Notes: generated by a model from the letters alone, not told the origin. Positions 9,431 to 19,340 are shown, counted from the stretch's first letter. The stretch is DNA of 64,000 bases from Bowmanella denitrificans (GCF_002887595.1 NZ_PEBU01000004.1:248001-312000); one strand, 5' to 3'. Program-made: numbers and translations.

Positions 9431-12364
9431 ATGAAATTCAGCAAATTAACCATGGCGCTGGCCTTCAGCTTTTCGGGTTATGCACTGGCTCAGCAGGCCA
9501 GTAATCTGCCAACCCTGCAGGATGGAAGTGATCTGGAGAAAATTCAGGTCACAGGTACTCACATCAAAGGGGTGGATATGGAAGGGGCGCAGCCACTGAC
9601 CATTATCAGCGCCGAGGATATTCGCAAATCCGGCGCCACCACGGTGTTTGAGTTGATGAGTACCTTGACTCAGACCCGTGGCGGCGAAGGATCTTTTTCC
9701 ACCTCACAAAGTGGTGCGACGTCAACCTCGACCCCCGCTGGACAAGCTGCCGCTTCACTGCGTGGCTTAGGGCCTTCTGCCACCCTGACACTGATTAATG
9801 GTCGGCGTATTGCGGCCAGTTCTTTTGCTTCTGGTACGCAGAACTTCGTCGATATCAACAGCATTCCCCTGGCGGCTATCGAACGCATCGAGGTATTGGC
9901 AACCGGCGCTTCTGCAACCTATGGTGCTGATGCGGTGGCCGGGGTGATTAACTACATCCTTAAAAAAGATTTTCAGGGGGCAGAGTTCAATGCCGTTTAC
10001 GGTAATAGTACTGCCAGTACTGATGAAGGTAGCTTGAACCTGAATATCATTTGGGGCGACAAGCTGGCCGGCGGCGATTTGATGCTGTTTATGGACTATT
10101 ATGACCGCAAGGATTTTAGAGCCACCGACCGACAGTCAACTCGAATGCCAGTGCTGCAAAGCAGCTATTCCTATTTGTCTAAAACCCCGAATATCTACTA
10201 CAACTCATCCAATGTGACGGATGCCGACGGCAATTATCTGGAAATTGCCAATCCGAATTGCGCCACCCCTTTGGTGAAGACAGAATTCGGTGAAGACATT
10301 TGTGCCTATTATGGTAACGAAGATGACTGGCTGGAAACGCCGCTGGAAAGCCTGTCTGCAGGTTTCACCTATCAAAAGAGTCTGGGCGGACTGGATTGGA
10401 AAACCGACTTCTTTTATACCCGCACCAAGTCCACGTCTTATTCCAGCCCATCGCCTATTAACAGAATTGATGATTCTGAAGGGCCTTTTACTGAAGAAAC
10501 CGCCATTGATATTTTTCCTGATGCCATTCGCAACCAGCTTATGGATGACATTTATTTTCAGCGTTTTGATACCCAAGCTGGCCGTGAAATCTGGGGCTTT
10601 ATGTTCGATGGGCGCTTTGCCACCCCCCGGACCGTGGAGATTGAAAGCAATGCGTTTCGCCTGGTAACAAGTTTGTCTGGCACCCTTGGACGTTGGGACT
10701 GGGAATCGGCCCTGACGCTGTCAGAATCTGAGTCTGATCAGGTGGCGGTAGCGGGTGTGTATAACCGGTACGAATATCATGCAGCCCTGGCCGGTGAGCT
10801 TTGCTCAGATGGCAGCCTGGCCAGTTACGATGGGGAAAACCTAAACTGTAACAGCGGCGATTTGCTTGGCCTTTATAACCCGTTTCTAAGTGGTGATGCC
10901 AGCAATGACAGCATATTGGCCACAGCTCAGGAACAGCCTACCCGCAAAGGCGAAAGTCGGGTTTATGGCTGGGATCTGCGTTTCTCCGGCGACCTGGTTG
11001 AATTTAACGACGATATGATTCGTTCGGCTTTTGGCGTGGAGGTGCGGCAGGAAGAAATTACCGATGTACCGTCGCAGAATGCCAGGGCCCGATTCGATAA
11101 CGGTTATCTGGTGGATGTGTTTGGTTTTGGTTCCAGTTTATCCGAGGCGAAAAGAACCCAATGGGGCGCTTTTGCTGAGTTACATATCCCGTTAACGGAG
11201 CAACTGGAAATGCAACTGGCGGGTCGTTATGACCATTATGATGATTTTGGTGGCGACCTTAATCCAAAAGTAGCGCTAACCTACCGGCCGGGCGAAGACT
11301 GGGTGCTGCGGGCATCCTGGGCAACGTCTTTCCGGGCACCTTCACTCACTCAGGCGGGGGTGAAACTGCGCACCACCCGTGCATCCTTTGATTGCTCGGC
11401 GAACCAGGCGGTGGCCGACCTTTATTGTGAAGGCTTTGGGGATTTGCGTGGTCATAATGTACTGGAATTGGGGAATCCAAAATTGCAGGCCGAAGAGTCT
11501 GAATCGCTAAGCCTGGGGTTCGGCTATAGCCCCACCCGCAATACCAGTCTGACACTGGACTATTGGCGCTTTGATCACGAGAAGCTGGTGGACACGGATA
11601 TGACAGGGGTACTGAATCGTGCCATCACTGATGCATCGCTGCGTCATTGCGGCCTGGTGCCGGAAGGACAAATGGGGATTTCCTACGATCCACAAATGTG
11701 TGATGTAACCGACAGTCAGGGCCTGACCATTGAACAGCAGGGGGCGAACCTCAGTGAAATACTGGATGCCTGGGTGGATTATGCCGACCCACGCTATGCC
11801 GAGTTGGAACTGTATCGCGACCATGTACTGCTGCTGGAAAATACCGGTACGCAAACCGTGTCCGGACTGGATTTGACCTTTGACCATCGCCTCGAATTTG
11901 CATCCGGTGCATTGAGCTTCAGCCTGGATGCCACCCATTACATCAGTTATGAACGCAATAAACCGGGCTCGGATGATATTGAAGAGCTGGCTGGTACCTG
12001 GCGTTATCCAAAGAATATCGCTACCGCACGTGTATTCTGGGATCAGGATAACTGGTACGCAGGTCTGACGGCTTACTACACAGGCGCTTATGAGGATGAT
12101 ATCGAACGCTTGCGGGGCCGGGAACTGGATGAACTGGACGCCTTGGGCGAGTTAGACGCCGATGGCAAGCGCGATGTCAGTGCCTGGACCACAGTCAGGG
12201 CAACCTTAGGTTATGAGTTTGATAACGCCAGTATCAGCCTGTCGGTAGACAATTTGTTTGACCGTGAACCACCCAAAGCTTATGGCTCGGCCAGAGGCTT
12301 TGATTCGATTAATCATAATGCCTACGGCACCCTTTACAAGGTATCGTTAGCCTACCGTTTCTAG
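9431..12364 (+). CDS. TonB-dependent outer-membrane receptor
   Basis: A 977-residue receptor with a signal peptide ending at ALAQQA. The start is taken at ATG 9431, because the in-frame ATG 30 bases upstream would put a polar stretch before the signal. A TonB-box-like segment (LEKIQVTG) is followed by the plug domain (AQPLTIISAEDIRKSG, SLRGLGPSATLTLINGRRI, GASATYGADAVAGVINYILKK) and a long barrel that ends in an aromatic residue (YRF). The plug is of the large receptor subclass that takes up oligosaccharides, peptides and similar nutrients rather than siderophores. Position between a secreted cyanophycinase and an isoaspartyl dipeptidase suggests cyanophycin fragments or beta-aspartyl peptides as ligand; that is inference. 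Confidence 0.92.
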   Translation: MKFSKLTMALAFSFSGYALAQQASNLPTLQDGSDLEKIQVTGTHIKGVDMEGAQPLTIISAEDIRKSGATTVFELMSTLTQTRGGEGSFSTSQSGATSTSTPAGQAAASLRGLGPSATLTLINGRRIAASSFASGTQNFVDINSIPLAAIERIEVLATGASATYGADAVAGVINYILKKDFQGAEFNAVYGNSTASTDEGSLNLNIIWGDKLAGGDLMLFMDYYDRKDFRATDRQSTRMPVLQSSYSYLSKTPNIYYNSSNVTDADGNYLEIANPNCATPLVKTEFGEDICAYYGNEDDWLETPLESLSAGFTYQKSLGGLDWKTDFFYTRTKSTSYSSPSPINRIDDSEGPFTEETAIDIFPDAIRNQLMDDIYFQRFDTQAGREIWGFMFDGRFATPRTVEIESNAFRLVTSLSGTLGRWDWESALTLSESESDQVAVAGVYNRYEYHAALAGELCSDGSLASYDGENLNCNSGDLLGLYNPFLSGDASNDSILATAQEQPTRKGESRVYGWDLRFSGDLVEFNDDMIRSAFGVEVRQEEITDVPSQNARARFDNGYLVDVFGFGSSLSEAKRTQWGAFAELHIPLTEQLEMQLAGRYDHYDDFGGDLNPKVALTYRPGEDWVLRASWATSFRAPSLTQAGVKLRTTRASFDCSANQAVADLYCEGFGDLRGHNVLELGNPKLQAEESESLSLGFGYSPTRNTSLTLDYWRFDHEKLVDTDMTGVLNRAITDASLRHCGLVPEGQMGISYDPQMCDVTDSQGLTIEQQGANLSEILDAWVDYADPRYAELELYRDHVLLLENTGTQTVSGLDLTFDHRLEFASGALSFSLDATHYISYERNKPGSDDIEELAGTWRYPKNIATARVFWDQDNWYAGLTAYYTGAYEDDIERLRGRELDELDALGELDADGKRDVSAWTTVRATLGYEFDNASISLSVDNLFDREPPKAYGSARGFDSINHNAYGTLYKVSLAYRF

Positions 12365-12436
12365 GTTTAGTGTGGGGAGGGTTGCTTCCCCAAAATTCTT
12401 CACTTATCAGGCCAACGTTTACGGCCGGGATATGCT

Positions 12437-13933
12437 ATGCAACAAGATAACGATCAAGCCAAGGGGCTTTCCAGTCGCATGCCGGATGCCTTTGTCATCC
12501 TGTTTTTTGTGGTGGCCCTGGCCACTTTACTGACTCATCTGCTGCCTGCTGGCTACTTTGAATTAGAAGAAGTGACGCAAAACATCAATGGCCAAACTCA
12601 GGTTCGCCAGCTTATCAGGCCGGACAGTTTTCGCTTTGCTCAAGATTCGCAGGGGCAGGCCGGGCTGTTTGATGCAAAGGGCAGCCAGGGCTTTTTGAAT
12701 TATGCCTTTGAAGGCATGGTGTCGGGGGATAAATGGGGGGCTGCTGTCGGGGTGGTGGCCTTTATTCTGATTGTGGGTGGCGCCTTTGGCATCATTATGC
12801 AAACCGGCGCGGTGAATAACGGCATCCTCGCCCTGATCAACCGTACCAGACGCGCCGACAGGCTGATCCTGCCGATGATGTTTTTACTGTTTTCCCTGGG
12901 CGGCGCCGTATTTGGTATGGGCGAAGAGGCTATCGCCTTTTGTATTGTGCTGACCCCGCTGGTGATTGCCATGGGCTATAACGCCATTACCGCCGTGCTT
13001 ATTACCTATATTGCCACGCAAATTGGCTTTGCCACCTCCTGGATGAACCCCTTTAGTGTAGCGATTGCGCAGGGTATTGCCGATGTACCGCTGATGTCTG
13101 GCAGTGGTTACCGGATGATCCTGTGGGCGGTGTTTACCTTATGCGGTATGTTGTTTACGTTGCGCTATGCCGCGAGGGTGAAGGCTAACCCTGCAGCCAG
13201 TCTCAGTCAAAGCGCAGACAACTATTTCCGTGCCCAGCAGCAAGCGCAGCTAAGCAATCATTTCAGTAAGGCCGATGCAGCTATACTGCTGAGCCTGCTG
13301 GCCGGGATTCTATGGGTATTGTGGGGCGTTACTTTCCATCAATATTATATTCCGCAGATTGCAAGTCAGTTTTTTGCCATGGGTATTGCCGCAGCGTTTA
13401 TTGCGGTGCTGGCCGGGCGCATGACACTGAATCAGGCCTCTCAGGCGTTTCAGCAAGGCGCCAAAGATCTGCTGCCTGCCGCCCTGATTGTTGGCATGGC
13501 CAAGGGCATTGTGCTGATTCTTGGTGGCGATAATGCCACCACCCCCTCGGTGCTGAACACGCTGTTGCACTATGTTGGCAGCGGCATGTCCAGCGTATCT
13601 GAAAGCGTTTCCGCGCTGTTTATGCTGGGCTTTCAGTCGTTGTTTAACTTCTTTATAGCCTCGGGCTCGGGCCAGGCGGCCCTGACGATGCCACTAATGG
13701 CGCCACTGTCTGATTTAGTCGGCGTATCAAGGCAAACGGCAGTACTGGCATTTCAGTTAGGTGACGGGCTGACCAATATCATTATTCCCACCTCGGCCTC
13801 CCTGATTGGTTGCCTTGGCGTGGCCAGAATTGACTGGGCGGTATGGGCACGCTTTGCCTGGAAACCCATGCTGGCGCTGATGGCCATGGCCGCGTCAGCT
13901 ATGTTGATTGCAGTAACGATAGGATATCAATGA
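12437..13933 (+). CDS. YfcC-family inner-membrane carrier (putative amino-acid/peptide antiporter)
   Basis: A 498-residue polytopic membrane protein with about 12 hydrophobic segments and a polar loop at about 45-95. Motifs such as GGAFGIIMQTGAVNNGI, FGMGEEAIAFC and QSLFNFFIASGSGQAALTMP match the YfcC/DcuC-like superfamily, whose members are annotated as basic amino-acid antiporters or C4-dicarboxylate carriers. Its stop overlaps the start of the isoaspartyl dipeptidase gene (ATGA), so the two are translationally coupled. The likely job is moving beta-aspartyl dipeptides or released Asp/Arg across the inner membrane. The substrate is inferred only from the neighbours. Confidence 0.8.
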   Translation: MQQDNDQAKGLSSRMPDAFVILFFVVALATLLTHLLPAGYFELEEVTQNINGQTQVRQLIRPDSFRFAQDSQGQAGLFDAKGSQGFLNYAFEGMVSGDKWGAAVGVVAFILIVGGAFGIIMQTGAVNNGILALINRTRRADRLILPMMFLLFSLGGAVFGMGEEAIAFCIVLTPLVIAMGYNAITAVLITYIATQIGFATSWMNPFSVAIAQGIADVPLMSGSGYRMILWAVFTLCGMLFTLRYAARVKANPAASLSQSADNYFRAQQQAQLSNHFSKADAAILLSLLAGILWVLWGVTFHQYYIPQIASQFFAMGIAAAFIAVLAGRMTLNQASQAFQQGAKDLLPAALIVGMAKGIVLILGGDNATTPSVLNTLLHYVGSGMSSVSESVSALFMLGFQSLFNFFIASGSGQAALTMPLMAPLSDLVGVSRQTAVLAFQLGDGLTNIIIPTSASLIGCLGVARIDWAVWARFAWKPMLALMAMAASAMLIAVTIGYQ

Positions 13934-15102
13934 ACAATTTAACCCTAATTAAGAATGCCCATGTGTTTGCCCCACAAGATATGGGCAGACAAGACGTACT
14001 TTTTGCTGGCCAGCAGATTCTGGCGGTGGGTCATCACCTTGATGTTGCAGGCGACGCACTTCATGTCGTCGATGGCAGCGGCAAACTACTGTTGCCGGGA
14101 CTGGTGGACAGCCTGGTGCACATTACTGGTGGTGGTGGGGAAGGTGGATTTCATACCCGAACCCCGCAGATGAACCTGACCGATGCCACCCTGGGCGGTG
14201 TGACAACCCTGATTGGTGCGCTTGGTACCGATGCCACCACCCGTACCCTGACCGATTTGCTTGCCAAAGCCGGCGCACTTTGCACTGAAGGTTTGAGCGT
14301 GTACTGTTACACCGGCTCTTATCAGATACCGGCACGAACTATCACGGGCAATATCACCGACGATATTGTGCTGATTGACAAGTTTATTGGTATTGGCGAG
14401 GTAGCTATCGCCGATCACCGCTCATCACAGCCTAGCGCCAGGGAACTGATGCGTCTTGCCTCTGAGGCCAGAATTGGCGGTATGCTCAGTGGTAAGGCCG
14501 GTATTGTCAGTATTCATGTGGGAGAGGGAGCCAGCCGGTTGGCGCTATTGGAACAGGTTGTCAGAGAGTCAGATATTCCGGCGTCACAGTTTTATCCCAC
14601 CCATATTAATCGCAATCTGGATTTATTAGAGGCGGGCATGGCCTGGGCTGCGCAGGGCGGCTTTGTGGATATGACCACCAGTACCAATGCACAGTTTCTT
14701 GCCGAAGGGGAAATTCCGGCCGCCAAAGCGTTGGCCATGTGTTTGCAGCGGGGCGTGCCGGTCAGCCAGTTAACCATGAGTTCGGACGGTAATGCCAGTT
14801 TACCCCTGTTTGATAGCCAAGGCCGTTTGATTGGGTTGGAAGTCGGGCAGGTTGCCAGTTTATATAAGGCGATGCTGGAAGCCGTTCAGCAATATGCTGT
14901 GCCCCTGCCCCAAGCCCTTACTTCGGTCACGCTAACCCCGGCACGGATCCTGGGATTGACTGGCAAAGGCCGGATTGCCTCAGGCGCAGATGCCGATCTG
15001 CTGCTAGTCGATGACGATACCCTGGCTATCGACAGTGTATATGCCAAAGGGCGACAGATGGTGGCGGAAGGTGTCCCCCTGGTTAAAGGTACCTTTGAAT
15101 AA
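13930..15102 (+). CDS. iadA: Isoaspartyl (beta-aspartyl) dipeptidase, IadA-like, with altered metal site
   Basis: A 390-residue amidohydrolase, the same length as E. coli IadA. It starts at ATG 13930, overlapping the carrier stop, with AGGAT upstream. Conserved IadA features are GGGGEGG (67-73), the substrate-contacting DHRSS (162-166), metal ligands His196 and His225, HINRN (225-229), and the catalytic Asp286 in SSDGNAS. Two metal positions differ. The first His of the HxH motif is Leu62 (L-V-H), and the position of the carboxylated lysine is Glu157 (GEVAIADHRS). A glutamate there is, to my knowledge, a common subtype; the lost histidine is not expected. The enzyme should split beta-Asp-X dipeptides in the cytoplasm, the last step of cyanophycin breakdown, if it remains active. 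Confidence 0.85.
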   Translation: MNNLTLIKNAHVFAPQDMGRQDVLFAGQQILAVGHHLDVAGDALHVVDGSGKLLLPGLVDSLVHITGGGGEGGFHTRTPQMNLTDATLGGVTTLIGALGTDATTRTLTDLLAKAGALCTEGLSVYCYTGSYQIPARTITGNITDDIVLIDKFIGIGEVAIADHRSSQPSARELMRLASEARIGGMLSGKAGIVSIHVGEGASRLALLEQVVRESDIPASQFYPTHINRNLDLLEAGMAWAAQGGFVDMTTSTNAQFLAEGEIPAAKALAMCLQRGVPVSQLTMSSDGNASLPLFDSQGRLIGLEVGQVASLYKAMLEAVQQYAVPLPQALTSVTLTPARILGLTGKGRIASGADADLLLVDDDTLAIDSVYAKGRQMVAEGVPLVKGTFE

Positions 15103-15108
15103 CTAACA

Positions 15109-15134
15109 TGACATGCCGGTACATCGGCATGTCA
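15109..15134 (+). terminator. Hairpin after the isoaspartyl dipeptidase gene
   Basis: A perfect 10-bp stem (tgacatgccg with cggcatgtca) and a 6-base loop lie seven bases after the stop. The T-tract is weak (catttc), so termination is probable rather than certain. Confidence 0.55.
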
Positions 15135-15158
15135 CATTTCCTGCCTGTCCTTGCAAAG

Positions 15159-15206
15159 CTGTCATTAAACTGTCACCGGTGACAAATCCTGATAAATTTC
15201 TACAAT
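15159..15206 (+). promoter_or_regulatory. Candidate Pho box and promoter for the secreted nuclease
   Basis: Positions 15159-15176 read ctgtcattaaactgtcac: two CTGTCA half-sites 11 bases apart, a close match to the PhoB-binding consensus (CTGTCAT, A/T-rich spacer, CTGTCA). A third imperfect half-site (ctgtcc) lies at 15145. A TACAAT -10-like hexamer is at 15201-15206. The right half-site also sits inside a perfect 14-bp palindrome (tgtcaccggtgaca, 15171-15184). The remaining sequence to the nuclease start at 15441 is AT-rich and would form a 5' leader of about 230 bases. The match was made by eye. Confidence 0.5.
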
Positions 15207-15440
15207 CTTTGCAGAATTGTTAATCATCCTGAACCCTTCAGCCTTACTTATCCCTTTAAGTAATTTTACTTAATAAGTGTAACCTTTTGATTTTTAATAT
15301 ATATGTACAAGAAGTTATGAATTTTTATGACGTCTTCCTGTTTTTATACCAAAGCACAAAATTGAATACGTTTCCGACAGCCGAATCCACTGCGGGTTCA
15401 TTTGGATGCTTCAATGCAACACACTTTGAAAGGAAAGACG

Positions 15441-18400
15441 ATGAAAACAAAACTGACTCTGTTGTCAGTCGCCATTCTGGCGTCGATGCAGGCAACTGCC
15501 GCCCCCGCTGATTCCCTGGTACTCACCGGCGTGATAGATGGCCCTCTGTCCGGTGGCATTCCCAAGGCCGTAGAGCTTTATGTGGCCAAAGATATTGCCG
15601 ACCTTAGCCAGTGTGGTGTGGGGTTTGCCAATAACGGTGGCGGCACCGACGGCGAAGAGTTTACCTTCCCCGCTCAGTCGGTAAGCGCCGGAACCTTCCT
15701 GTATGTCGCGTCTGAAACCTCAGGCTTTACCAGTTTCTTCGGCTTTGCACCGGATTTCACCTCAGGCGCAGCGTCTATCAATGGTGATGATGCCATTGAG
15801 GTGTTCTGTGACAACGTCGTGGTGGATACCTTTGGCGACCCAAGCGTAGATGGCACCGGACAAGCATGGGATTATCTGGACGGTTGGGCTTACCGTAGCG
15901 CCAACACAGGTCCGGATGGCACAAATTTCAATCTGTCCAGTTGGACTTTCAGTGGTACCAATGCCCTGGACGGTACCAGCAGTAATGCCACAGCCGGTGC
16001 GCCTTTCCCGGCTAAATCTTACGGCCCGCAGACCGATCCGGGTGACGGCGGCAACAACGGCGGTAACGACGATGGTATTGATGGCAGCGTATGTTTTAAC
16101 TGCCCGGACCTGGATAAGATTGCTGATGCCAGTCAATTCAGTGACGGCCAGTACTATGCACAAGTGTTCACAGCGCTAAACAATAATGCCGGTGCCGGAC
16201 AAGTCAAAGCGGTACTAAGCGACACCATCAGTGCCAATCATCATGTCCTGAGCTACGGCGAAGTCTGGACAGCCCTGACGGCAACCGATCAAGACCCGCA
16301 GAACAGCGATAATGTGACCTTGATTTACAAAGGCACGTCCATTGCCAAATCCAGCAATGGCAGCGGCAGCCAGAGTAGTAACCCTGACAACTGGAACCGT
16401 GAACACGTCTGGCCTAACAGCCACGGTTTTGGCAGCCAGTCGTTTGAAGCCTATACCGATATCCATCATTTGCGCCCCAGCGACATTTCCGTCAATTCAT
16501 CCCGCGGCAATCTGGACTTTGATGACAGCGATGCCCCCTTAAGTGAAGCTCCACAAAACCGAATTGACAGTGATTCATTTGAGCCCCGCGATGCGGTGAA
16601 AGGCGATGTGGCCCGAATGATGTTCTATATGGATACCCGTTATGAAGGTGCCGACACAACACCTGATTTACAACTGGTGGACCGCCTGACCGGGCCTGGT
16701 GAAGCGGCACTTGGCAAACTATGCCGTCTGATTGAATGGCACAATGCTGATCCGGTAGACAGCACAGAGCAAATGCGCAATGACGCCATCTATGAGTTCC
16801 AGGGCAACAGGAATCCCTTTATCGATCACCCCGAGTGGGTGGACGTGCTGTATGAAGCCAACGATTGCGACGGCAACGACAATGGCGGTGGTGACAACGG
16901 TGGTGAGCCGCAGGAGCCGGGTGACGCCAGTCTGATTTTCTCCGAATACATTGAAGGGGCGGGTGGTAATAACAAGGCCATTGAGCTATTCAATGCCACA
17001 GGTGCCAGCCTGAATCTGTCAGGTTACCAGGTACTGCTGTATGCCAATGGCTCTACCTCGGCCGGCAACCGCCTGGATCTGCAGGGCACACTGCCATCTG
17101 GTGGTGTTTATGTGATTGCCAACTCCGGCTCCAATGCGGATATTCTGGCAGTGGCCGATACCACCGCATCAGTGACCTTCTTTAACGGTAATGACGTACT
17201 GGAACTGCGCAAGAATGGTGAACTGGTTGACAGCTTTGGCCAAGTGGGTAACAGCAATAACTTCGCAGTTGATGTGACACTGGTGCGCAAGCCTGAGATT
17301 ATCAGTGGCGATACCGATTCCTCGGATGCCTTTGATTACAACCAGGAGTGGATCAGCCTGGGCACCAATGTATTCACCAATCTGGGTAGCCATAATGGTG
17401 ATACAGGTGGCGATCCTGGTGGTGATCCGGATGCTGAACTGGGCCAATGTGGTGATGAAGCCACCTTGATCAGTGCCATTCAGGGTAATGGTGCGGCCTC
17501 ACCTGTGCAGGACCAAAGCAAAGTTATCGAAGGCGTGGTGACCAATTCTGTGGCCAATCTGCGTGGTTACTTTGTGCAGGAAGAGCGTAGTCAGTGGGAC
17601 AACGATGCCAACAGCTCTGAAGGGATTTTTGTTTATCAGGGCAGCGACAGCAATTTGCCTGCAGTGGGTGACGTGGTCAGGGTTAAAGGTAAAGTCACTG
17701 AATATTTTACTAAGACGCAACTTACGGCAGAAGGCCAGCCATTAACTTGTGGCTCGGCAGCGGTTGAACCTGTCACCATCAGCTTGCCGTTTGAGCATGC
17801 CGGTGTACCAGAATCCCTGGAAGGTATGTTGGTAAATTTCAGCCATGTTCTGAGTGTTACCGACAACTATAATCTGGGTCGCTACGGCGATGTGGGGCTG
17901 GGCAATGGCCGTAACTACATTCCCACCAATGTGCATGTACCAGGCTCCCCTGAAGCAATTGCCCTGGCCGAGCGTAACCGTTTAAACAGCATTATTCTGG
18001 ACGACACTATCAGTGCTCAGAACCCGGATCCTGTGGTTTATCCAACAGGTAATCTGTCTGCCAATAATACTTTGCGTACCGGCGACACTGTCACTGCATT
18101 GTTAGGAAACCTGGACTACAGCTTCAGTGCTTATCGCATTATTCCTGCCGAGGCACCTACCTTTGTACAGAGCAATGCCAGAACACCGGCACCTGAGCTG
18201 AGCCGCGGTAACGTCACGGTAGCCAGCCTGAACGTGCTGAACTTCTTCAACGGTAATGGCCAGGGCGGCGGATTCCCAACCGCACGGGGCGCTGATGATC
18301 TGAACGAGTATCAACGTCAACTGGACAAACTGGTCTTGGCGCTGGCAGCCATGGATGCCGATATTGTCGGTCTGATGGAGATTGAAAACGACGGTTACGG

Positions 18401-19325
18401 TGAGCTCAGCGCTATCGCCCAGTTAACCGAGGCCCTTAACCAACATCTGGGTGAAGAGCGCTATGCCTACGTAAATCCCGGTGTCAGCAAAATCGGTACA
18501 GACGAGATTGCGGTAGGTTTGTTGTATAAACCTCAGGCGGTCAGCCTGCAAGGTGCCAGCCGTATCAACAACCAAAGTGTATTCAGCCGTCCGCCTCTGG
18601 CACAGCGTTTTGCGGCCACAGACAATGGCGCAGAGCTGACTGTGGTAGTGAATCACTTCAAGTCCAAGGGCTGTGGCGGTGCCAGTGGTGCCGATAGTGA
18701 CCAGGGCGATGGTCAAAGCTGTTACAACGCTACCCGTGTCGCTCAGGCTCAGGCGCTGATCAATTGGTTAGCCACCGATGCCGAGTTAAGCAGTAACGAC
18801 AATCAATTGGTGATTGGTGACTTGAACGCCTATGCCAAGGAAGACCCGATTCGTGCCTTTACAGGCAATGGCTTTACCAACCTGGTTGAAACCCATGTGG
18901 GTGCACAAGCCTATTCTTACGCCTTTGGCGGTGAGATGGGGTATCTGGACCATGCTATCGCCAGCGATGTATTGGCGGCACAAGTGCAGGGGGTCACCGA
19001 ATGGCATATCAATGCCGATGAACCCCGTGCCCTGGATTACGATACCCAGTACAACCATCCGCAGTTCTATGCAGCCAACCCCTATCGTGTGTCTGACCAC
19101 GATCCGGTGCTGGTTAGCTTTAATCTGCAAGGTGTGGCTGTGACCGGCGACTTTGATGGTGATGGCGATGTGGATCGCAACGACATCAGCGCCCTGATGC
19201 GTGCCATCGCCAGCAGACAGGAAATTGATATGGCCTTTGACCTGAATGAAGACGGTGTAGTGAATACCCGTGACGTACAAATGATGAGCCGTCTGTGCAC
19301 TCGCACTGGCTGTGCCACTGAATAA
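15441..19325 (+). CDS. Large secreted nuclease: endonuclease I plus ExeM/NucH-type phosphodiesterase with dockerin-like C-terminus
   Basis: A 1294-residue secreted protein; ATG 15441 has an AAGGAAAG ribosome site and a clean signal peptide (about 1-21). In order: a lamin-tail-like domain (about 22-190); a Gly/Asn/Asp linker; an endonuclease I (His-Me finger) domain with NREHVWPNSHG from residue 319; a second linker; a second lamin-tail-like domain (about 495-650); an OB-fold region; then an endonuclease/exonuclease/phosphatase domain (about 920-1225) with SLNVLNFF, MEIENDGYG, GDLNAYAKEDP and SDHDPV. The tail (about 1233-1294) has two calcium-loop motifs, DFDGDGDVDRND and FDLNEDGVVNTRD, as in dockerins. 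No PEP-CTERM or GlyGly-CTERM anchor is present. It should degrade extracellular DNA; the gene after it, 15 bases on, encodes a cohesin-like anchor candidate. Confidence 0.9.
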   Translation: MKTKLTLLSVAILASMQATAAPADSLVLTGVIDGPLSGGIPKAVELYVAKDIADLSQCGVGFANNGGGTDGEEFTFPAQSVSAGTFLYVASETSGFTSFFGFAPDFTSGAASINGDDAIEVFCDNVVVDTFGDPSVDGTGQAWDYLDGWAYRSANTGPDGTNFNLSSWTFSGTNALDGTSSNATAGAPFPAKSYGPQTDPGDGGNNGGNDDGIDGSVCFNCPDLDKIADASQFSDGQYYAQVFTALNNNAGAGQVKAVLSDTISANHHVLSYGEVWTALTATDQDPQNSDNVTLIYKGTSIAKSSNGSGSQSSNPDNWNREHVWPNSHGFGSQSFEAYTDIHHLRPSDISVNSSRGNLDFDDSDAPLSEAPQNRIDSDSFEPRDAVKGDVARMMFYMDTRYEGADTTPDLQLVDRLTGPGEAALGKLCRLIEWHNADPVDSTEQMRNDAIYEFQGNRNPFIDHPEWVDVLYEANDCDGNDNGGGDNGGEPQEPGDASLIFSEYIEGAGGNNKAIELFNATGASLNLSGYQVLLYANGSTSAGNRLDLQGTLPSGGVYVIANSGSNADILAVADTTASVTFFNGNDVLELRKNGELVDSFGQVGNSNNFAVDVTLVRKPEIISGDTDSSDAFDYNQEWISLGTNVFTNLGSHNGDTGGDPGGDPDAELGQCGDEATLISAIQGNGAASPVQDQSKVIEGVVTNSVANLRGYFVQEERSQWDNDANSSEGIFVYQGSDSNLPAVGDVVRVKGKVTEYFTKTQLTAEGQPLTCGSAAVEPVTISLPFEHAGVPESLEGMLVNFSHVLSVTDNYNLGRYGDVGLGNGRNYIPTNVHVPGSPEAIALAERNRLNSIILDDTISAQNPDPVVYPTGNLSANNTLRTGDTVTALLGNLDYSFSAYRIIPAEAPTFVQSNARTPAPELSRGNVTVASLNVLNFFNGNGQGGGFPTARGADDLNEYQRQLDKLVLALAAMDADIVGLMEIENDGYGELSAIAQLTEALNQHLGEERYAYVNPGVSKIGTDEIAVGLLYKPQAVSLQGASRINNQSVFSRPPLAQRFAATDNGAELTVVVNHFKSKGCGGASGADSDQGDGQSCYNATRVAQAQALINWLATDAELSSNDNQLVIGDLNAYAKEDPIRAFTGNGFTNLVETHVGAQAYSYAFGGEMGYLDHAIASDVLAAQVQGVTEWHINADEPRALDYDTQYNHPQFYAANPYRVSDHDPVLVSFNLQGVAVTGDFDGDGDVDRNDISALMRAIASRQEIDMAFDLNEDGVVNTRDVQMMSRLCTRTGCATE

Positions 19326-19340
19326 TTTAAGGAGAAAATC

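Noticed and set aside
18786-19280. A 164-residue minus-strand frame opposite the nuclease
   Set aside because: It is opposite the phosphodiesterase and dockerin coding region and has only low-complexity character.
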